Part shown: positions 58,499-64,000 of the stretch, piece by piece
Position numbering within the stretch: position 1 is the stretch's first letter
Layout: every line of letters starts with the position of its first letter
Origin: Pseudomonadota bacterium
GTDB taxonomy: Bacteria > Pseudomonadota > Gammaproteobacteria > Steroidobacterales > Steroidobacteraceae
NCBI GenBank assembly: GCA_018241425.1
Contig: JAFEDU010000002.1
Location: 434,001 to 498,000 of the forward strand
Direction: 5' to 3'
Length of the DNA: 64,000 bases
The notes under the pieces: generated by a model
What the model was told of the DNA's origin: nothing
Databases searched by the model: none
What the model saw: only the letters and a program-made list of their open reading frames with translations
Made by a program: the position numbers and the translations under genes

Positions 58499-59611
58499 AT
58501 GGTTAAGGGGACGCGCACGTTGGGGAAGATCTTCGGCCGTTACATCCTGCGCGAGGTGATGCTCGCATGGCTTCTGGTAACGGGCGTGCTGCTGATCATT
58601 TTGCTCGCCTACCAGGTGGTGGGCGTGCTCGAGCGCGCCGCCGCCAACCAGTTCCCGCCCGGGGTGGTGCTCGAACTCGTCTGGCTGGGTGCGCTGCAGT
58701 ACCTGACCATCCTCCTGCCGGTGGGACTGCTGCTCGGCGTCGTGCTCGCGTTCGGGCGGCTGTACGCCGACAGCGAGATGGCGGCCGCACTCGCCTGCGG
58801 CGCGGGGCCCGCGAACGTCTACCTGCCCGTGGCCGTGCTGGCGCTCCTCGTGGCCGCGGCGCTCGCCTGGCTCACGCTGGTGCTTGCCCCGCAGGCAACC
58901 CAGCAGGCGCTCGAGCTGCGCGCCCAGGCGGTGCGCGCCGGGCAGTTCGCGCCGCTCGCCGCGGGCAAGTTCCGCTCCTTCGGCGGGGGCACGGCAGTGG
59001 TCTACGCACAGGCCATCAACGCGGACGGCACGCTGCGCAACGTGTTCATCGAGCGCAACCGCGGCGCGCTGGTGCAGGTCGCCCTCGCCGAGCGCGCGCG
59101 GCACAGCGTCACGCCCGACGGGCTGACGCATATCCTCACCCTCTACGACGGGGAGCGCTTCGAGGGGGTACCGGGGAGCGCCGAGTTCCGCATCGTGCGC
59201 TTCGCCGAGCACACGATACCGGTGCAGCTGCCGACCAGCGGCGATGCGGTGCGCGACCTCGAGGCACGCCCGAGCCTGGACCTCGCCCTGTCGGGCGACC
59301 CTCAGGAGCGCGCCGAGCTGCAGTGGCGCATCGCGACCCCGCTCATGTGCCTGGTGCTGGCACTCATCGCGGTGCCCCTCGCGCGGCTGCGCCCCCGCCA
59401 GGGACGCTACGCGCGCGTGTGGATCGCGCTGCTCATATTCCTCTTCTATTCGCAGCTGATCTCGGTGGGCAAGGTGCTGATCGCGCGTGGCACGCTGCCG
59501 CAGCTCTTGGGTCTGTGGTGGACGCACGCGGTGGTGGTGCTGCTCGCGCTCTTGGTGATCTTCGGGCCGCAGCTGGCGCAGCGGCTGCGCTACCGGGCGG
59601 TGCGCGCGTGA
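58499..59611 (+). CDS. lptF: LPS export ABC transporter permease LptF
   Basis: The 370-residue protein has the YjgP/YjgQ plan: two to three N-terminal helices starting FGRYILREVMLAWLLVTGVLL, a periplasmic jelly-roll domain (about 140-260), and C-terminal helices. LptF and LptG form the inner-membrane pore that, with LptB and LptC, extracts lipopolysaccharide for transport to the outer membrane. The gene is divergent from pepA, and its stop overlaps the lptG start (GTGA). Confidence 0.95.
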   Translation: MVKGTRTLGKIFGRYILREVMLAWLLVTGVLLIILLAYQVVGVLERAAANQFPPGVVLELVWLGALQYLTILLPVGLLLGVVLAFGRLYADSEMAAALACGAGPANVYLPVAVLALLVAAALAWLTLVLAPQATQQALELRAQAVRAGQFAPLAAGKFRSFGGGTAVVYAQAINADGTLRNVFIERNRGALVQVALAERARHSVTPDGLTHILTLYDGERFEGVPGSAEFRIVRFAEHTIPVQLPTSGDAVRDLEARPSLDLALSGDPQERAELQWRIATPLMCLVLALIAVPLARLRPRQGRYARVWIALLIFLFYSQLISVGKVLIARGTLPQLLGLWWTHAVVVLLALLVIFGPQLAQRLRYRAVRA

Positions 59612-60681
59612 ACGTGCTCGACCGCTACATCGTGCGCACGATCCTGGGCGCGGTGCTCATGGTGGGGGCGGCCCTGCTGGTGCTCGGCGCGCTCGTCATC
59701 TTCATCGGCGAGCAGGATGACATCGGCAGCGGCGGCTACACCGCGCTCGGCGCGCTGTGGTACACGCTGCTCAACCTGCCGATCTTCGCCTTCGACCTGC
59801 TGCCGATCGTCGCGCTCATGGGCTCGCTGGTCGGCCTGGGAGCCCTCGCGCGCGGGAGCGAGATCACCGTGGTGCGCGCGACCGGCATCTCGATCCGCCA
59901 CCTCGCCGGGATCTGCCTGCTCGCCGCGCTGATCCTGGTGGGCGCGGCGGTGCTCTTGGGCGAGTTCCTCGGGCCGGCGCTGCAGCAGACGGCGCGCGAG
60001 CAGAAGGCCTTCAGCCGCTTCAACAACGTCAGTGTCGGGGGCGGGGGTGCGTGGGTGCGCGATGGCAACCGCATCCTGCACGTCGCCGGCCAGTCGAGCG
60101 GGAGCCAGTTCGGCGGCATGCAGATCTTCGAGCTGTCCCCCGAGCATCGCCTCATCGCCATGGGGCAGGCCCAGCACGCCACCGCGCACGCGGCCGGCAA
60201 CCGCGGCAAGTGGCAGCTGCAGGACTACACCGAGTCGCGCTTCAGCGGCGACACCGTTAGCCGCAGCGGGCCGGAGACACGCCTGCTGGACTCGGCGGTG
60301 ACGGCGAGCTTCCTCGGGCTCGCCATCGAGAATCCGGACCAGCTCACCAACCGTGCCCTGTGGCGCCTGATCAGCTACTACCGCACCAACGGGCTGGCCG
60401 ACCGCGAGTACGTGTTCGCCTTCTGGTCGCGCATCGCGCGCACCGTCGCGGTGATCTTCACGGTGCTGCTCGCGATCCCGTTCGTGCTCGGTTCGCTGCG
60501 CTCGACCGGGACCGGGACGCGCATGCTGATGGGCCTGATCCTCGGGATCGGCTTCTTCCTGCTGGAGAAGCTCATCGAGAGCGGCACGGTGGTGTTCAAC
60601 CTGAACCCGATCCTGCTTGCCTGGTTCCCGACCGCGCTGTTGGGTCTGGTCACCGTCGTGCTGGTGGCCCGGGCGCGCTGA
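59608..60681 (+). CDS. lptG: LPS export ABC transporter permease LptG
   Basis: A 357-residue partner of LptF. The N-terminal helix starts NVLDRYIVRTILGAVLMVG; GLGALARGSEITVVRATGIS lies in the coupling region; the periplasmic domain is about 115-265; and FWSRIARTVAVIFTVLLAIPFVLG begins the last helices. The GTG start overlaps the lptF stop. Its presence shows a Gram-negative outer membrane with LPS. Confidence 0.95.
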   Translation: MNVLDRYIVRTILGAVLMVGAALLVLGALVIFIGEQDDIGSGGYTALGALWYTLLNLPIFAFDLLPIVALMGSLVGLGALARGSEITVVRATGISIRHLAGICLLAALILVGAAVLLGEFLGPALQQTAREQKAFSRFNNVSVGGGGAWVRDGNRILHVAGQSSGSQFGGMQIFELSPEHRLIAMGQAQHATAHAAGNRGKWQLQDYTESRFSGDTVSRSGPETRLLDSAVTASFLGLAIENPDQLTNRALWRLISYYRTNGLADREYVFAFWSRIARTVAVIFTVLLAIPFVLGSLRSTGTGTRMLMGLILGIGFFLLEKLIESGTVVFNLNPILLAWFPTALLGLVTVVLVARAR

Positions 60682-60694
60682 CCCACGCGCGCCC

Positions 60695-61102
60695 TCAGCC
60701 GCCGGCGCCGCCAGCGTGCTGCGGCAGCCCGTCGGCTATCACGACCCAGGGCAGCTTCTCGGCCGCCCAGACGTGCATGCGCGGCTCGAAGCGCGCCGCC
60801 TCGTCCAGGGTCGGCAGTGTCACGTCGATCTCCTCGGGGCGCTGCTCGTTGCGGTAGGTGAGGGCGGTGCCGCAGGTGCTGCAGAAGCCGCGCACCACGT
60901 GCGCGGAGGAGCGGTACTCGGCGAGCGTCCCGCGGCTGATGCGGAAGCGCGCCCGGGCGAAGGTCCCCCACGGCACACTGCCCGCCCCGGCCGCGCGGCG
61001 GCAGCTCGCGCAATGGCAGTAGCACAGGTTCCAGGGATTCCCGGCGGCCGCATACCGTACCCCACCGCACAGGCAGCCGCCCTCGTGGACGGGTTCCGAC
61101 AT
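60695..61102 (-). CDS. GFA family (glutathione-dependent formaldehyde-activating-like) zinc protein
   Basis: The 135-residue protein has the GFA zinc cysteines: GGCLCGGVRY, LCYCHCASCRRAAGAG and FCSTCGTALTYR. The family was named for formaldehyde-glutathione condensation but most members have no known role. It converges on lptG and is divergent from the M61 peptidase gene. Confidence 0.92.
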   Translation of the reverse strand: MSEPVHEGGCLCGGVRYAAAGNPWNLCYCHCASCRRAAGAGSVPWGTFARARFRISRGTLAEYRSSAHVVRGFCSTCGTALTYRNEQRPEEIDVTLPTLDEAARFEPRMHVWAAEKLPWVVIADGLPQHAGGAGG

Positions 61103-61185
61103 GGTGTCAGGTTAGCATTCGTTGCCTCCGTGCTCCATTTCGGTGAACATCCGGCACCTTTTTCCCGTGAGTGGGGAGTCAAGCG

Positions 61186-63063
61186 ATGCGAGTGTTCAAC
61201 CGGACGGGAGCGGCGCTGGCGCTGCTCATGCTGTGCGGAGCGGCCCAGGCTGCGGATCTCAACGTGCGCCTGGATGCTCGCGACATCCTGCGCAAGCACG
61301 TGCACACGGACCTTTCGCTCGCGGTGCAGCCGGGTCCGCTGACGCTGGTGTTCCCGCAATGGATCCCCGGCGAGCATGGCCCCACCGGTCCCCTCGAGAC
61401 CCTCATCGGGATGCGCCTCGTGGCCAACGGCCACGAGCTCACATGGCAGCGCGACCCGTTCGACATGTTCGCCGTGAAAACCACGGTGCCCGCCGGTACC
61501 AGCCGCCTCGAGATCGCGCTCGATACGGGGCTGCCGACCGAAGGCGGCGAGTTCACCGCCGGCCCCGCCAGCAGCGCGCAGCTGGCGGTGATCTCCTGGA
61601 ACCAGTTCGTGCTGTTCCCCAAGGGGCGCGACGCGGCCAAGCTCACCACCGCCGCCACGCTCCTCGCTCCGCCGCAGTGGCAGCTGTCGAGCTCGCTGGC
61701 GCTCAGCCCGCAGGGCGACGGCGCCGTCGGCCTCGAGGAGGTGAGCCTTGCCCAGCTGATCGACTCGCCGGTGCAGATGGGGCGCTACCTCAGGCGCATC
61801 GAGCTGCCCGGCTCGGCCCCGCTGCCGCAGCTGAAGCACGTGATCTCGATCGCCGCGGACTCGGACGCAGCGTTCACGCTGCCGGGTGACTTTGCGGCTA
61901 GCTACGGGCGCCTCGTGGCGCAGGCCGGCATGCTGTTCGGCACCCGCATGTACCGCCACTACACCTGGCTACTGACGCTCTCGGACCACACCACCCACTT
62001 CGGCCTCGAGCACCACGAGTCGAGCGATGACCGGGTGGACGAGGGCTCGCTCGGGGACGTGCCGCAACGCGAGGGTGTCGCGGAACTGCTGGCGCACGAA
62101 TACGTGCACAGCTGGAACGGCAAGTACCGGCGCCCGGCGGGACTGCTGAGCCCCGACTACCAGAAGCCGATGGACGGCTCGCTCCTGTGGGTCTACGAGG
62201 GCATGACGCAGTTCTGGGGCAACGTGCTGCCGGTGCGCGCCGGGCTTACGCCCCCGGAGAGCTACCGCGACGACCTCGCCTCGGTGGCTGGGTACTTCGA
62301 CATCCAGACCGGCAACCGCTGGCGGCCGCTCGCCGACACCGCGGTCGCCGCCCAGGTGCTCTACAACGCACCCACGACCTGGAGCCTGAGCCGCCGCTCG
62401 GTGGACTTCTACGACGCCTCCCACTTCCTGTGGCTGAACGTGGACTCGGAACTGCGCACGCGCTCGGGCGGCAAGGTGTCGCTCGACGACTACGTGAAGC
62501 GCTTCTATGCCGGCAGCGGCGGGGCGCCCGCGCTCAAGCCCTACGTCGAGGCGGACGTGTACGCGACGCTCGCGAGCCTCGTGCCGGCCGACTGGCACGC
62601 GATCATCCACCGCCACCTGGACTCCCTCGGGCCCGAGACCCTGCTCGATGCCCTCAAGGGCGCCGGCTGGCAGCTCACGTACTCCGCCGACAAGAACCCC
62701 TACCTCGAGGCGCAACAGAAGCGCCGCAAGAGCACGGTACGCCTGTGGTCGATCGGCTTGGCACTGGACAGCAAGAACACGGTGGTCGAGACCGTGGAGA
62801 GCCGCGCCGCAGCCAAGGCGGGCATCGGGCCGGGCATGGAGATCCTGGCCGTCAACGGCCACCGCTTCTCCGGCGAGGTGCTGGATGCGGCGCTGGAGGC
62901 CGCCAAGGCGGACAAGAAGCCGATCGATTTCCTCATCCAGGATGCGGATTACTACCGCACGATCAGCGTCACCTACACCGACGGGCCCCGCTGGCCGCAC
63001 CTCACCCGCATCGAGGGTAAGCCGGACCTCCTGGGCGAGGTGCTCAAGGCCCGCACGAACTGA
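61186..63063 (+). CDS. M61 family (glycyl aminopeptidase-like) exported metallopeptidase with PDZ domain
   Basis: From the ATG at 61186 (GGGGAG upstream) the protein is 625 residues with a signal peptide (residues 1-22, ending AQA). An N-terminal beta domain is followed by GLEHHESS and the zinc motif AHEYVHSWNGKYRRP, then EGMTQFWG with the probable third ligand. A C-terminal PDZ-like domain (AKAGIGPGMEILAVNGHRF) would bind peptide ends. M61 peptidases favour N-terminal Gly or Ala. Confidence 0.94.
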   Translation: MRVFNRTGAALALLMLCGAAQAADLNVRLDARDILRKHVHTDLSLAVQPGPLTLVFPQWIPGEHGPTGPLETLIGMRLVANGHELTWQRDPFDMFAVKTTVPAGTSRLEIALDTGLPTEGGEFTAGPASSAQLAVISWNQFVLFPKGRDAAKLTTAATLLAPPQWQLSSSLALSPQGDGAVGLEEVSLAQLIDSPVQMGRYLRRIELPGSAPLPQLKHVISIAADSDAAFTLPGDFAASYGRLVAQAGMLFGTRMYRHYTWLLTLSDHTTHFGLEHHESSDDRVDEGSLGDVPQREGVAELLAHEYVHSWNGKYRRPAGLLSPDYQKPMDGSLLWVYEGMTQFWGNVLPVRAGLTPPESYRDDLASVAGYFDIQTGNRWRPLADTAVAAQVLYNAPTTWSLSRRSVDFYDASHFLWLNVDSELRTRSGGKVSLDDYVKRFYAGSGGAPALKPYVEADVYATLASLVPADWHAIIHRHLDSLGPETLLDALKGAGWQLTYSADKNPYLEAQQKRRKSTVRLWSIGLALDSKNTVVETVESRAAAKAGIGPGMEILAVNGHRFSGEVLDAALEAAKADKKPIDFLIQDADYYRTISVTYTDGPRWPHLTRIEGKPDLLGEVLKARTN

Positions 63064-63158
63064 AGCTGTGCCGCGGCTGTTGGTCGCAGGGGGGCCGGAA
63101 TAATAGACTTCGGCACACCCGCGCGACCGGCAGCTGCCTTATCGGAAGAATCGCCATG

Positions 63159-63932
63159 ATGAAGTCCGTCCTGATTCCCGCGCTCCTGGCGCCGGCCGCC
63201 GCGCTGGCCGACGGCAGTGCCTTCGACGGCACCTGGAAGCTGCGGCTGGACTCGGTGAAGGTCACCGGCAAGGCCGACCAATGGCTGCTCCAGGGCGGCT
63301 CCTACAGCTGCCGGAGCTGCGACCCCGCGGTCGACCCGTTACCGGCCGACGGGGCCTTCCACAAGGTGAGCGGTCACGCTTACTACGATGAGTTCATGGT
63401 GCGCGTGGTCGATGACCACACGGTGGAGGTCTCGCAGAATCAGAACGGCAAGCTCGTCGGAACCGAAACCATGCGGGTGTCCGCCGACGGCACCGTGCTG
63501 ACGGTCAAGTTCACCAGTTATTCGGGGACACAGCCGGTGACCGGCACGTTCACCGAGAAGCGCATCGCGGCGGGGCCGGCCGGAGCCCACGCCATCTCCG
63601 GCTCCTGGCTGCAGGACCAGATCAGCGGCAACGACGCCCTGACGCACGTCCAGTACGCGATGACGCCCGCCGATTTCACCATGCGCGCCAATGGCCAGAG
63701 CTACACGGCCAAGTTCGACGGCCGAAAGTACCCGGTCGAGGGCGACCCGGGCCATACCGAGGTGGTGCTCAAGAAGATCAACGTACGCACCGTGCACGAG
63801 ACCGACTACCGGCAGGGGCGGGTCGTGGACGAGATCGACCTCATCGCAGCCGCCGACGGCAAGAGCCTGCTCATGACCGACCGGGACATGGCCCACGGCC
63901 AGACCACCAGCATGGTGTTCGACAAGCAGTAA
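63159..63932 (+). CDS. Exported protein of unknown function
   Basis: About 257 residues with a short signal peptide ending ALA, then two similar beta-rich halves: FDGTWKLRLDSVKVTGKAD with a CRSC pair, and later ISGSWLQDQISGND. Lipocalin-like or beta-barrel character is plausible from the pattern of alternating residues, but I do not recognise the family. An ATG at 63156 would add one Met. TAATAG at 63101-63106 is a possible -10, with TTGGTC 15 bases before it. Confidence 0.8.
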   Translation: MKSVLIPALLAPAAALADGSAFDGTWKLRLDSVKVTGKADQWLLQGGSYSCRSCDPAVDPLPADGAFHKVSGHAYYDEFMVRVVDDHTVEVSQNQNGKLVGTETMRVSADGTVLTVKFTSYSGTQPVTGTFTEKRIAAGPAGAHAISGSWLQDQISGNDALTHVQYAMTPADFTMRANGQSYTAKFDGRKYPVEGDPGHTEVVLKKINVRTVHETDYRQGRVVDEIDLIAAADGKSLLMTDRDMAHGQTTSMVFDKQ

Positions 63933-63959
63933 CTCCCGGCCCGCCGGCTCAGGCCCTGG

Positions 63960-63991
63960 GGTAGGGTAATTCGCCCCCCGGCTGCCCTACC
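63960..63991 (+). terminator. Possible hairpin downstream of the last gene
   Basis: GGTAGGG at 63960-63966 pairs with CCCTACC at 63985-63991 across an 18-base loop, 28 bases after the last stop. No T-run follows within the window. Confidence 0.3.
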
Positions 63992-64000
63992 ATCGGGCCA

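Overview
This is a GC-rich (roughly 70% by eye), densely coded chromosomal window from a proteobacterium. Several gene orders point to the Gammaproteobacteria: purN-purM divergent from a DUF2066 gene, then a CDP-alcohol phosphotransferase and hda; pepA divergent from lptF-lptG with valS beside it; proS divergent from pssA; apbC-dcd. A PEP-CTERM protein, a lipoylated dihydrolipoamide dehydrogenase and two M17 aminopeptidases suggest a free-living, high-GC lineage such as Xanthomonadales, Nevskiales, Steroidobacterales or Chromatiales. That placement is inference. No tRNA, rRNA, CRISPR array, insertion sequence or prophage was seen, and no gene-free stretch exceeds 300 bases.

Layout. 1-1331: end of a GGDEF-EAL protein. 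1363-3549 (-): urate-oxidase-N-like membrane protein, nadC, and a secreted HExxH protein. 3674-4210 (+): DUF1289 protein and the monothiol glutaredoxin grxD. 4200-7506 (-): M17 peptidase, pyrC and rnt, chained by overlapping start/stop codons. 7632-13505 (+): pyruvate dehydrogenase operon aceE-aceF-lpd. 13620-17708 (+): a 1362-residue multi-pass membrane protein of unknown function. 17705-25302 (-): DUF1841, nth, an exported MDR oxidoreductase, a PEP-CTERM protein, an HTH-TM-TPR protein, an RnfB-like ferredoxin and metG. 25355-30191 (-): two PilT-family ATPases behind a HEAT-repeat Ser/Thr kinase. 30475-34076 (+): apbC and dcd. 34077-36500 (-): DUF3108, purN, purM. 36597-38887 (+): DUF2066, CDP-alcohol phosphotransferase, hda. 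38870-39469 (-): wrbA. 39595-41756 (+): acylphosphatase and gamma-glutamyltransferase. 41769-44097 (-): lytic transglycosylase and proS. 44174-50047 (+): pssA, family-4 UDG, rimI, prfC and a ferritin-like/CDGSH fusion. 50044-58350 (-): pepA, valS, a moxR-type ATPase, DUF58 and transglutaminase. 58499-60681 (+): lptF-lptG. 60695-61102 (-): GFA protein. 61186-63932 (+): M61 peptidase and a secreted unknown.

The main discovery is dcd (31704-34076). The reading frame encodes a 188-residue dCTP deaminase interrupted by two different inteins: a 411-residue LAGLIDADG intein and a 191-residue mini-intein. Only five host residues (STYAR) lie between them, and these are the enzyme's conserved active-site Ser-x-x-x-Arg motif. 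Removing both inteins restores exactly the normal family length and sequence, so splicing should be obligatory for activity. Lower-GC sequence and AT-leaning codons in and around the inteins suggest horizontal arrival and co-conversion of flanking DNA.

Second-rank items are the HEAT-kinase/PilT-like ATPase cluster without other pilus genes, the large membrane protein carrying a TonB-box-like motif between membrane segments, the ferritin-like/4Fe-4S/double-CDGSH fusion, possible leaderless starts at metG and pssA, and an inverted repeat between proS and pssA.
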